From: an uncultured Eubacteriales bacterium
Lineage (GTDB): Bacteria; Bacillota; Clostridia; Oscillospirales; CAG-272
Length of the DNA stretch: 12,867 nt
Assembly: GCA_934489945.1 (NCBI GenBank)
Contig: CAKSSY010000053.1
Location: 1 to 12,867, forward strand
Direction of reading: 5' to 3'
Shown here: in pieces, positions 1-6,710 of the stretch
How positions within the stretch are numbered: the stretch's first letter is position 1
How the letters are laid out: every line of letters starts with the position of its first letter
Program-made: the position numbers and the translations under genes
Notes under the pieces: model-generated
What the model saw: the letters and a program-made list of their open reading frames with translations, nothing else
What the model was told of the DNA's origin: nothing
Database searches by the model: none

Positions 1-1
1 T

Positions 2-97
2 CATAACGAAGTGGAAGCGGAAAAGGCTCTTCATCAAGTATTGCAAACCGGTGCCGAAGCAAAAATCTGTCATCCTGTAAGCAAAATTCAGAAATAA
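2..97 (+). CDS. C-terminal end of an unidentified protein (5' truncated)
   Basis: An open frame enters from the left edge and ends at a TAA at 95-97, giving the last 31 residues of a protein. The tail is helix-prone and charged (it contains EVEAEKALHQVLQTGAEAKI) and ends in HPVSKIQK. The codon use looks coding, and it is the only feature on the plus strand left of the 7.7 kb divergence point, so it converges with the minus-strand DHHW gene that stops at 176. I do not recognise the family from this fragment. The call rests only on the continuous frame and the plausible amino-acid composition, so it could also be a chance open frame. Confidence 0.45.
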   Translation, partial: HNEVEAEKALHQVLQTGAEAKICHPVSKIQK

Positions 98-175
98 GCA
101 CACGGAATTTGGAGAGGTTTCCGGGAAACTTTTCACCGGTTTCGCTTATGAATTTTCACTTGGAACTTCCAGCCG

Positions 176-1282
176 TCATCTTGCTGCTTGTGAAATCGCT
201 GTATCGGAGGCAAAATTCGGAATGTTGTACAGTACCAGCACTTGCGTAATGTCATTTTCGGCAATGTAGTCAGACACGGATTTTCTGAAAAAACGCGGAT
301 CAATGAGATGCGTTTCGGCATAGTCATCAATGACAAACTGGGCGAAACAGTTGGCATAGGAATCTTTCAGAATCAGAAGTTTACCCTCTCCATTCCCTTT
401 GATAACCGTAGTTGCTTGGTTAGAATTCAGAAATGTTGCGTATTGATCTTTTCCGTTGAGATATTTGCGTTCATAGATAGAGTCTGTTACATAATTTCCA
501 TCATTATAGTTCACGGTATGATTCGGATTTTTGTAGTATGCGGTAATCGTGTCATGAGGAGAAAACGGATAGTTGACCTTATTGTAAGTTGTCCCTCGAA
601 AATCTTTGCACAAAATCTGTTGTTGCCAAGCGGAGATCGGTTCTGGAACTTTTCCTTGCGCCTGTTTCCATGCAGAATAACAGTAATATGCGCCAAGGCT
701 TGTGAAATGATGATCGGTTTTATAGTAAATATATTCGTTACTGTGCTCGTTCAGAAGAGAAAAAACATCTACTGTGCTTAGTCCAACCGATTTTGCGCAG
801 TCCAAGAAGGCTTTTTGGTCAAGATTTGGTGCACAAATCGGAAGTTTGTTTGAAAGGATATGGGATGCTGTGGGAACGAGCATCACTTGCATGGAAATGT
901 TTTGGGATTGCAGTTTTTGGTTCAATGCGACAAGAGTAGAAATATTAGCTTCGAATTGCGCTTTGTTGTAATTGGTAAAGCTGTCGATCAGATAGCCGTC
1001 CTTACCAAAGTATACGTTTGAAATTTCTGTTTTTCCGCTGATGCGTTCTGACAGTGTTTTTACAGTGATCCAGTTGTCTCTGGCAGGGAATTGATCTGAC
1101 AGATATTTTTCAAGTGCCGTTCCCATTTTGCCGGTTGGAAAATCTACGATAGATATGGCACTTTTTTGTGTCAAAGTACGTTTTTCGCTCTCAGAATAGT
1201 ACTTATCCGGGGTAAGTATCCCGGAGATGATGCCGACTGTCAGCAACAGACAAAAAACAAAAGTGATAACTTTATTTTTCAT
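176..1282 (-). CDS. DHHW/AlgJ-like SGNH-type protein, surface polymer O-acetylation
   Basis: A 368-residue exported protein of the DHHW/AlgX-AlgJ-like family, the extracellular partner of MBOAT acyltransferases. The first 20 or so residues form a hydrophobic signal anchor. The conserved start of the mature domain is visible (QFPARDNW at 64-71, then NVYFGKDGYL near 89-98). The family's signature Asp-His pair is in TDHHFTSLGAY at 189-199, and KDSYANCF at 306-313 matches the second conserved block with a serine. The family name comes from a DHHW motif, and here the fourth residue is Phe. The start is set by an AGGAGGGC site at 1291-1298 that overlaps the stop of the upstream MBOAT gene, 15 bases away, so the two are translationally linked. 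By family knowledge it would transfer or handle acyl groups on an exported glycan outside the membrane. The exact polymer cannot be told. Confidence 0.88.
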   Translation of the reverse strand: MKNKVITFVFCLLLTVGIISGILTPDKYYSESEKRTLTQKSAISIVDFPTGKMGTALEKYLSDQFPARDNWITVKTLSERISGKTEISNVYFGKDGYLIDSFTNYNKAQFEANISTLVALNQKLQSQNISMQVMLVPTASHILSNKLPICAPNLDQKAFLDCAKSVGLSTVDVFSLLNEHSNEYIYYKTDHHFTSLGAYYCYSAWKQAQGKVPEPISAWQQQILCKDFRGTTYNKVNYPFSPHDTITAYYKNPNHTVNYNDGNYVTDSIYERKYLNGKDQYATFLNSNQATTVIKGNGEGKLLILKDSYANCFAQFVIDDYAETHLIDPRFFRKSVSDYIAENDITQVLVLYNIPNFASDTAISQAAR

Positions 1283-1297
1283 AAGTATGTGCCCTCC

Positions 1298-2692
1298 TCA
1301 AAATCGGAAATACAGGAACGGGTTATATGAACCGCTGATAAGATAGGCGATTGTAAGACCGGTGACAGCAGTAACGGCGGTTACATCGGTTGCGATTGCC
1401 AATCCGGTTTTACATTTTTCATTTAACTTTCGGTAAACCTTTGTAGCAAAAGGTATAGACGCAACAACGCACAGCAAAAGTAACGGCAAGTAGGAGAGTA
1501 TTTGATAGACCGTTGCAGAATTGCAGAAGGTTGCCTGACCGAACATTACTTTCAGAAATGACCAGCCTTTAGAAAAATCTTCAAAGGCGAATAAGACCCA
1601 ACCTACCGAGATGCATAGCAATGTGTAAATGTGACATAGAAATGACGGAGCTTTTTTCAGATATTTTAACAACAGAATCTTTTCCAAAATGAGCACAAAT
1701 CCATAAAATACACCCCAAAGCACATAGTTCCAACTGGCACCGTGCCAAAAGCCGGTCAGTAGCCACACAATGGCGATATTGCGGAGTTGCAATCCAAGTC
1801 CTTTTCGATTGCCGCCAAGAGGGATATATACATAGTCTCGAAACCAAGAGCCCATGGAGATGTGCCACCGCCGCCAAAATTCGGTAATGCTTTTTGAAAT
1901 GTACGGGTAGTCAAAATTTTCGAGGAAATCAAAACCGAACATTTTTCCGAGACCGATAGCCATATCGGAGTAGCCGGAGAAATCAAAATAAATCTGAAAA
2001 GCAAAAGCAATAATGCCAAGCCAGGAAGAAACTACAGTCAGTTCATTCGATTTGGATATGGTACTCCATAGAAGCCCGATGTTGTTGGCAAGCAACACTT
2101 TTTTCCCGAGACCGCAAACAAATCGTCTCACGCCCTCTCCGAATTTGTCAAAGGAGTGAGTGCGATCGTCGATCTGATCGGCGATTGTCTGATAGCGAAC
2201 GATGGGACCGGCAATCAGTTGAGGAAACAGAGACACATATGCGCCAAAGGAGATGATGTTCTTTTGTACTTTGGCATCGCCCCGATAGACATCTATGGTA
2301 TAACTCATGGTTTGGAATGTGTAAAAAGAAATTCCGATTGGCAAAGGAAGATTGAGAAGCGGAATGCCGGAGCCGAAGATGGTGTTTATTGTACTGATGA
2401 GAAAGTCGGTGTATTTGAACAGACATAACAGACTTAGGTTTACAATCACGGATACTAACAATCCGATTTTTGCTTTTGATGTCCCGCGGTATTTCTCCAC
2501 CGTTCGACCACAACAGTAGTCTAAAACGGTGGAGAAGATCATCAGACCAACATATATTGGCTCTCCCCAAGCGTAAAACAACAGGCTGAAAATAAACAGT
2601 ATTGCATTTTTCCATGATTTCGGGACGAGAAAATACAGTAACAAAACAAGCGGCAAAAATAGCAGTAAGAATGTCAGACTTGAAAATACCAT
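1298..2692 (-). CDS. MBOAT family O-acyltransferase (AlgI/DltB-like)
   Basis: A 464-residue polytopic membrane protein of the membrane-bound O-acyltransferase family, normal in length. Many hydrophobic segments span the protein. The family hallmarks are clear: FPQLIAGPIVRY at 156-167, FDFSGYSDMAIGLGKMFG at 236-253, SITEFWRRWHISMGSWFRDY at 268-287, and LLTGFWHGASWNYVLWG at 311-327. His317 in WHGAS is the expected catalytic histidine and His277 in RRWHIS is also conserved. Such proteins take an acyl group, usually acetyl, from a cytoplasmic donor and pass it across the membrane for attachment to alginate, peptidoglycan, teichoic acid or other glycans. It starts 3 bases after the DUF4358 gene with GGAGGA at 2699-2704 and is followed by the DHHW partner, so the three form one operon. 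The acceptor polymer is not shown by the sequence. Confidence 0.95.
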   Translation of the reverse strand: MVFSSLTFLLLFLPLVLLLYFLVPKSWKNAILFIFSLLFYAWGEPIYVGLMIFSTVLDYCCGRTVEKYRGTSKAKIGLLVSVIVNLSLLCLFKYTDFLISTINTIFGSGIPLLNLPLPIGISFYTFQTMSYTIDVYRGDAKVQKNIISFGAYVSLFPQLIAGPIVRYQTIADQIDDRTHSFDKFGEGVRRFVCGLGKKVLLANNIGLLWSTISKSNELTVVSSWLGIIAFAFQIYFDFSGYSDMAIGLGKMFGFDFLENFDYPYISKSITEFWRRWHISMGSWFRDYVYIPLGGNRKGLGLQLRNIAIVWLLTGFWHGASWNYVLWGVFYGFVLILEKILLLKYLKKAPSFLCHIYTLLCISVGWVLFAFEDFSKGWSFLKVMFGQATFCNSATVYQILSYLPLLLLCVVASIPFATKVYRKLNEKCKTGLAIATDVTAVTAVTGLTIAYLISGSYNPFLYFRF

Positions 2693-2695
2693 GAG

Positions 2696-3355
2696 TTATC
2701 CTCCGATTACAAGTTCACGTTCATCTGTATTCTCAGGGGGAATCAGTCCGCCGCCTTTTCCGTCATCTTCCGGCACGGTAGCGATGTTGACCAATGCTTT
2801 TTTGAAAATTTCTTTGATGACCGAATCGATCTTTGCGTATTCAGAAGCTGCCAATTTCGCTTCTTCTTCGCCGTTTTCCCCTTCATAACTTTCCCCTGCG
2901 AGAATATACATCACATAATCGCCATCGCAAAAAATGCGTGCTCCCAATACTTTCTGTACACCGAAAGGGTATTGACGGATATAACTGACCTGCTGAGCAT
3001 AGGCAGTATTGAGCTTGTCTGCCGCCTCTTTGGCGTAGCCGTCCTTGGTTTTGAGAATAATAACCGTGTCCGGATTTACCGCTGCAATGGGATTTTGCTT
3101 TGCGACATATGTTTCAATCTTGTCCATATCCAGTCCAAAATAATTTTTTAACCAGTCTTCTTCTATATCTATGGTGCAAAGATAATGATCCGTACCAATG
3201 GAGGAGGCGATTTTTTGTTCAATTTCAGTCGGGGAAGTGGTTATAGTTATGTTAGGTTCGGTGTCATTCGGTTTTGTATCGGCGTCAATTTTTTTGCAGG
3301 AAACGATGCTGAGCATCATGAAAAGAGACAGTAAAACCAATGTGATTTTTTTCAT
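2696..3355 (-). CDS. DUF4358-like lipoprotein
   Basis: A 219-residue predicted lipoprotein. The frame is open further upstream, to 3475, but the start at 3355 is preferred. It has AAGGAG at 3365-3370 with nine bases of spacing, and it begins a proper signal peptide (MKKITLVLLSLFMMLS) ending in a lipobox, IVSC, with Cys20. A longer start would bury this signal and run back into the terminator hairpin. After a Thr/Asp/Pro-rich linker the globular part (about 58-190) has the DUF4358 pattern: a run of hydrophobic strands (PDTVIILKTKD at 95-105), a helix (YAKEAADKLNTAYAQQ) and DGDYVMYILAGES at 144-156. The C-terminal tail is Gly/Pro/Asp-rich. It is the first gene of the operon with the MBOAT and DHHW genes, so it probably works at the outer membrane face with acylation. 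The biochemical role of DUF4358 is unknown. Confidence 0.85.
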   Translation of the reverse strand: MKKITLVLLSLFMMLSIVSCKKIDADTKPNDTEPNITITTSPTEIEQKIASSIGTDHYLCTIDIEEDWLKNYFGLDMDKIETYVAKQNPIAAVNPDTVIILKTKDGYAKEAADKLNTAYAQQVSYIRQYPFGVQKVLGARIFCDGDYVMYILAGESYEGENGEEEAKLAASEYAKIDSVIKEIFKKALVNIATVPEDDGKGGGLIPPENTDERELVIGG

Positions 3356-3448
3356 AGCAGTAAGCTCCTTGATTTTTTTGATTTTGATGCGTGGAATGAC
3401 ACTCGTACGCTGTGTCGTGATACGCTTCTGTAAGATATAACGATTGAG

Positions 3449-3498
3449 CAAACAAAAATGTCGGAAGATTTTCAAAAATCTTTCGACATTTTTGTTTG
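3449..3498 (-). terminator. Long hairpin terminator after the sigma/anti-sigma-like operon
   Basis: Two 24-base arms (3449-3472 and 3475-3498) are complementary at all but one position, and that position can form a G-U pair. On the minus strand the hairpin starts 8 bases after the stop of the anti-sigma-like gene and its descending arm ends in ATTTTTGTTTG, so it resembles an intrinsic terminator. The symmetric T-rich flank means it could also work in the other direction, but no plus-strand gene enters it. Confidence 0.75.
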
Positions 3499-3506
3499 AA
3501 ATCGGT

Positions 3507-4157
3507 TTAACTTCTGTTTCCTTGCATAGCGTTATATACCACTATTACTTGTTGTGTGTCTGCACCATCTGTTCCGTACAGACAATAGTTGGTTTTTTGT
3601 ATTGTCCATGATACTTTGTAGTATCGGGTTTCATGTGTTTGTACGGTGGCAAGGATTGCATGGTTGGGTTCATCAATCTGTTCCGATGCCAGTACTTCAC
3701 CGTTTAGTCCGGAGAAATCTGTATTTTGATTGGATGCACGGAGGACAAATTTTTTTCCTTTTGATTCAAAAGTAATACTTGCTATTGCGTTGTCGATGAT
3801 TGCATATGTGACATTTTGTGCGTTTTCCGGAGCGTCCAAAGTAATACCGATTTTTTGGAAATCGTCGGCATTTTTTACTTCTGTAAAAGGATTTGTTCCC
3901 ATAACAGTTCCTTCAATCGGATCAATGTGACCACTATTCGGAAGGAGACGGGTCATTCCTACAACCAGCAAACAGAAACAAGCGGCAAGCGGAAGAGCAT
4001 AGCGAATAAACCACGTTGAATGTTTTTTCTGTATAGGGACTTTCTTGTTTGATGTTTGTTGTTGTGCCTTTTTCAAAATATTTTGATACATCCGTTCTTT
4101 GACATCAGTTGACGGTTCAATACGGTCAATGGTGTCTTTTATTTTTTTTTCATTCAT
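3507..4157 (-). CDS. Single-pass membrane protein, probable anti-sigma factor
   Basis: A 216-residue protein encoded 4 bases after the ECF sigma factor, with its AGGAGA site (4166-4171) inside the end of the sigma gene, so the two are coupled. The N-terminal 47 residues are charged and helical (KIKDTIDRIEPSTDVKERMY) and lie on the cytoplasmic side. One membrane segment spans about 48-68 (WFIRYALPLAACFCLLVVGM). The rest, about 145 residues, is exported and beta-rich, with ITFESKGKKFVLRAS and YYKVSWTIQKTNYCLYG resembling the C-terminal domains often attached to clostridial anti-sigma proteins. The zinc-binding HxxxCxxC of ZAS anti-sigma factors is absent. The role as regulator of the adjacent sigma factor is inferred from topology and position. 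An external domain suggests it senses an envelope signal. Confidence 0.7.
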   Translation of the reverse strand: MNEKKIKDTIDRIEPSTDVKERMYQNILKKAQQQTSNKKVPIQKKHSTWFIRYALPLAACFCLLVVGMTRLLPNSGHIDPIEGTVMGTNPFTEVKNADDFQKIGITLDAPENAQNVTYAIIDNAIASITFESKGKKFVLRASNQNTDFSGLNGEVLASEQIDEPNHAILATVQTHETRYYKVSWTIQKTNYCLYGTDGADTQQVIVVYNAMQGNRS

Positions 4158-4161
4158 AGTT

Positions 4162-4647
4162 CTAATCTCCTATCTGTTGACGAAGCATTTCCCGTGCTTC
4201 CCGTAAGTGATTTCGTATTGTGGACGGCGGTTTTTTCAGCATTTTGGCAATCTCGTCTGTTTTATAGTCCATATAATAGTGAAGGTAAATGACATCTTTA
4301 TATTTTGTCGGCAATTTTCTGACAATCTCCAGCGTCTCGTCTATAAGTGTAGGATTTTCGTCCGGAATTTCAGGAGCTTCGTCAATGGATAAGATTTGTT
4401 TTCGCCATCGGTGTTTCAGACGATCTTTGCAAAGGTTGATTGTTGTGATCGACAGCCACTTTTTTTCATGCGTTTCATCTTGGAAGGAAAATTTTCCGGT
4501 CAATACCTTGACGAAAACATCTTCTGTGCAATCTTCTGCTTCCATCTGATTTTTCATGTATGTGAAACAAATACGATATACAAATCTGTAATTTCGTTCG
4601 TAAAATGATTCAAAACCATCGTCATTTCTTTGCAAGATCTCCGGCAT
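4162..4647 (-). CDS. ECF-type RNA polymerase sigma factor
   Basis: A 161-residue sigma-70 family protein of the extracytoplasmic function type. Region 2 covers about residues 10-79, with FYERNYRFVYRICFTYMKNQ followed by EAEDCTEDVFVKVL, the usual core-binding and -10-recognition segment. Region 4 covers about 106-156, with LPTKYKDVIYLHYYMDYKTD and the helix-turn-helix DEIAKMLKKPPSTIRNHLREAREML. The intervening sigma-3 region is missing, as in all ECF factors. A Met five codons upstream (4662) is in frame but has no ribosome binding site. The Met at 4647 has GGGAGA at 4655-4660 with seven bases of spacing and is chosen. The factor would direct RNA polymerase to envelope-response genes and be held by the downstream membrane protein. 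Its targets are not identifiable here. Confidence 0.92.
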   Translation of the reverse strand: MPEILQRNDDGFESFYERNYRFVYRICFTYMKNQMEAEDCTEDVFVKVLTGKFSFQDETHEKKWLSITTINLCKDRLKHRWRKQILSIDEAPEIPDENPTLIDETLEIVRKLPTKYKDVIYLHYYMDYKTDEIAKMLKKPPSTIRNHLREAREMLRQQIGD

Positions 4648-4738
4648 AGTTTTTTCTCCCATTATATATAACGATTATATGTAACATTTTGTCGGGGTTT
4701 TCTGAATTTTTCGTCTGAAAAATATATTCTTTATTTTT

Positions 4739-4767
4739 ATTATAGCATGATGTGCTGGCTTATTCAA
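4739..4767 (-). promoter_or_regulatory. Sigma-A promoter of the sigma/anti-sigma-like operon
   Basis: On the minus strand a -35 box TTGAAT (4762-4767) is separated by 17 bases from a perfect TATAAT -10 box (4739-4744), which is preceded by TGC, an extended -10 element. Transcription would start near 4732, leaving a leader of about 85 bases before the chosen start codon at 4647. The leader is AT-rich and carries the GGGAGA site at 4655-4660. I saw no clear ECF-type autoregulated promoter. Confidence 0.72.
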
Positions 4768-4798
4768 TATGATTTGCTCAATAATTGTGCCAAAAACG

Positions 4799-4833
4799 AA
4801 AAATGCCGCGAACAAAGAGTTCACAGCATTTTT
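4799..4833 (-). terminator. Intrinsic terminator after the second DUF4358 gene
   Basis: On the minus strand, 15 bases after the stop at 4848, arms at 4819-4833 and 4799-4813 pair around a 5-base loop. The core GCTGTGAAC/GTTCGCGGC pairs completely when two G-U pairs are allowed, and the flanking A-run and T-run extend the stem. A T-tract follows, as in intrinsic terminators. Because the wobbles would become mismatches in the opposite strand's RNA, it is best suited to the leftward transcript. Confidence 0.75.
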
Positions 4834-4847
4834 TATTTATGACCTTT

Positions 4848-5327
4848 TTACGTGGTGATTAAATTGCGAACGACTTTTTCCGCCAAAAGAATTTCATGAC
4901 GGTCAAGAACGGCATAGACGAGATAATTTCCGACAGGAATTATCCTTGCATTTTCAAATTTTGGATATTCTTCCGCGTTGTAGACTACACCGCTTTCAAA
5001 ATTTTGCTTGATTTTTTGAAGATAACGTTTCACATATTTTTTGTTTTCAGTCAAATTGTCGGTGTTTTTGAAATGAAAAACCCCGATTTCACTGAAATTG
5101 GTACTGTCGGCGCAAGTGACAATATAAAAATCGTCGACATCTTCCAAACCGGAAAAATAACTGCCCATATAATATTCCGAATTATCAACATATCCGAATC
5201 CGACCGGGCAGACTTTTTGAATGGCTTCGCTTATGGTTTTCGTATCTGGAAACGCTTTTGCCGCCCCGGTTATGCAAAGAATAACTGTCAAAAAGACAAC
5301 GCAAAATAAACACAGAAATTTTTTCAT
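4848..5327 (-). CDS. Small secreted DUF4358-like protein
   Basis: A 159-residue exported protein. A signal peptide occupies about the first 25 residues, with cleavage likely after AKA. The mature part follows the DUF4358 layout: FYIVTCADS (67-75), then EIGVFHFKNTD (80-90), a basic helix NKKYVKRYLQKIKQNF, an aromatic/acidic EEYPKFENARII segment (119-130) and GNYLVYAVLD (133-142). The match is to the family pattern and is weaker than for the lipoprotein at 2696. Unlike that protein it has no lipobox cysteine. The start codon overlaps the stop of the SGNH hydrolase gene by four bases (ATGA), with GGGAGGA at 5331-5337 just upstream, so the two are co-translated and likely act together outside the cell. 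The function of the domain is unknown. Confidence 0.72.
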   Translation of the reverse strand: MKKFLCLFCVVFLTVILCITGAAKAFPDTKTISEAIQKVCPVGFGYVDNSEYYMGSYFSGLEDVDDFYIVTCADSTNFSEIGVFHFKNTDNLTENKKYVKRYLQKIKQNFESGVVYNAEEYPKFENARIIPVGNYLVYAVLDRHEILLAEKVVRNLITT

Positions 5328-6145
5328 GATTCCTCCCGATATCCATGCGTACGAATATAGAGCAGAACGGCTTTCAACCCTTCACGGTTCAGATGGATTC
5401 CATCCCCGCCATTGTCGTATTCGGGTTTCATAAATCCTTTTTCGTCACAAAGAGCCGAAGTCGTATCCAAATACCTCACCCCATATTCGCAGGCAAGATC
5501 GTATATCCAAGAATTGCACATTGCCAAACGTTCCGGAGTGTATGCCTTTATTTTGCAAGTTGCAGAAACCGGGAAAATAGACTGTAGCAAGATCGTAGTA
5601 TCTTTTGAGGAAGATATGACTGAATTCAGAAGGGCGCGATAACATTGCTTGAATGTGTCCTCGGTGTAGTAGGAGGCACCGTTATTCAGTCCCAGTGTAA
5701 CAATCAGAATTTCCGGTTTTTTTCGCGAGAGAGCTTCGGAAATCGTTAATGCTTCACCTGTTTCCGGATAAAACAGTTTCGCGCTTGTAAGAGACGGCGA
5801 CAAAGATAAAGTGCCGGCACAGCAAACATTTCCGTTCTGAACAGTGGCACCCGTCCAAACCTGTTTGGAAGCAACACCGTCCGGAAGAACTCCATAACGC
5901 CACAGACCATATGTGGTAGATTCACCAAGAAATACGATGCGGCTGATATACGTCTCTCCCATATCTTCGGATTGTGCGAGAACCGGACTCTCCTTTTCAA
6001 CAACATCCACGGGAATATCTTGGTTTGTCTGCTTAAGATTTTCCCTGAAAAGAAATCCGGCATTGTAGAAGAGGAGCAGCAAGATAAAAAAAAGAATTCC
6101 TAAAAAAACTACAGACGACAGGTTCGCAAACCGCTTGTTTTCCAT
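5324..6145 (-). CDS. Membrane-anchored SGNH/GDSL-type hydrolase or acyltransferase
   Basis: A 273-residue protein with one N-terminal membrane segment (about 13-33), a linker, and an extracellular SGNH-hydrolase domain from about residue 68. Block I is VFLGESTTYG (71-80), with nucleophile Ser76 in GES rather than the classical GDS. Block III is LGLNNG (151-156), in which the family's GxND is replaced by GLNN. Block V is DGIHLN (248-253), supplying the catalytic Asp248 and His251. Such enzymes hydrolyse or transfer O-acyl groups on glycans. It starts with GGAG at 6153-6156 and overlaps the downstream DUF4358-like gene, pointing to a joint role in cell-surface acyl chemistry. The substrate is not shown. 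The altered blocks keep the Ser, Asp and His, so I expect it to be active. Confidence 0.83.
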   Translation of the reverse strand: MENKRFANLSSVVFLGILFFILLLLFYNAGFLFRENLKQTNQDIPVDVVEKESPVLAQSEDMGETYISRIVFLGESTTYGLWRYGVLPDGVASKQVWTGATVQNGNVCCAGTLSLSPSLTSAKLFYPETGEALTISEALSRKKPEILIVTLGLNNGASYYTEDTFKQCYRALLNSVISSSKDTTILLQSIFPVSATCKIKAYTPERLAMCNSWIYDLACEYGVRYLDTTSALCDEKGFMKPEYDNGGDGIHLNREGLKAVLLYIRTHGYREES

Positions 6146-6200
6146 AAATTAACTCCGTACATTTGGAATTTCAATATGCGGAATTGCATATCTGCCTGTA

Positions 6201-6635
6201 TTATTTCCGTTTTGTGGTGCTGTATACCTCTTGATATTCGGAATTCAGTTCCCGTTTCTTCTTTTTTGCCGAAAGAACAAGAAGAGTTATCGAAGTGCCG
6301 GCAATGTAAAGAATAACGTATATTACAAAGAGCAAAAGTACTGTTCCGGCAGAAAACAAGGTCCGCGCGGGAAACCAGACAAAGAAAACAATATCCAATG
6401 TTACGATCAGGAAATGGGCAAAGATCTTCAGCGATTTTTTTATTTTTGTCTCTGTTACGATCGTGTTGGCAAGTGCAATCAAAAAAACGAATGGTAGAAA
6501 CCTCATAATCGTGCCGGGGTACGGATTGGTTGCGGTACGGTAAAGATCAAGCATGATAATCAAATAAAGAAAACTCATTATCGTATATGCGTAGCACGCA
6601 CGACGAATTGTTTTTTTCAGGATGTTGGTAAACAT
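6201..6635 (-). CDS. Small four-helix membrane protein of unknown function
   Basis: A 144-residue, very hydrophobic protein with about four membrane segments (roughly 15-30, 44-62, 70-88 and 97-121), a basic N-terminus (KKTIRRACY) and a charged cytoplasmic tail (KKKKRELNSEYQEVY). The size and layout recall small clostridial membrane proteins such as DUF3021, but I see no diagnostic motif and do not assign it. AAAGGATC at 6641-6648 is the ribosome binding site with normal spacing. A good promoter lies just upstream (6664-6692). It is 55 bases before the SGNH hydrolase gene and no terminator separates them, so they are probably transcribed together. Confidence 0.75.
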   Translation of the reverse strand: MFTNILKKTIRRACYAYTIMSFLYLIIMLDLYRTATNPYPGTIMRFLPFVFLIALANTIVTETKIKKSLKIFAHFLIVTLDIVFFVWFPARTLFSAGTVLLLFVIYVILYIAGTSITLLVLSAKKKKRELNSEYQEVYSTTKRK

Positions 6636-6663
6636 AGATGGATCCTTTCAAAAATAATACATT

Positions 6664-6692
6664 ATTTTATCATAGAATCCATTCAATTTCAA
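6664..6692 (-). promoter_or_regulatory. Sigma-A promoter of the membrane protein/SGNH/DUF4358 unit
   Basis: On the minus strand TTGAAA (6687-6692) and TAAAAT (6664-6669) are separated by 17 bases, close to the sigma-A consensus. The predicted start near 6657 gives a leader of about 20 bases before the start codon at 6635. It lies between the M23 gene and the small membrane protein, so it would let this unit be expressed independently of the peptidase. Confidence 0.62.
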
Positions 6693-6710
6693 CCATTTTT
6701 ATTGAATTTT

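Noticed and set aside
110..150. Possible terminator between the plus-strand fragment and the DHHW gene
   Set aside because: The palindrome GTTTCCGGGAAAC followed by TTTT gives only a four-pair stem with a workable loop, too weak to call.
3356..3475. In-frame N-terminal extension of the DUF4358 lipoprotein back to 3475
   Set aside because: It would bury the signal peptide and lipobox, runs into the terminator hairpin, has a basic non-signal composition, and the internal Met at 3355 has a good ribosome binding site.
4663..4710. ECF-type autoregulatory promoter or second TATAAT boxes in front of the sigma gene
   Set aside because: AACC and CGTT are about 22 bases apart, too far for an ECF promoter, and the TATAAT copies near 4661-4679 have no usable -35. 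The site at 4739-4767 is far better.
6681..6707. Inverted repeat ATTCAAT / ATTGAAT as a terminator of the M23 gene
   Set aside because: The stem is short and all A-T or weak, the loop is 13 bases, and in the minus-strand direction no T-tract follows. The left arm overlaps the -35 box of the promoter.
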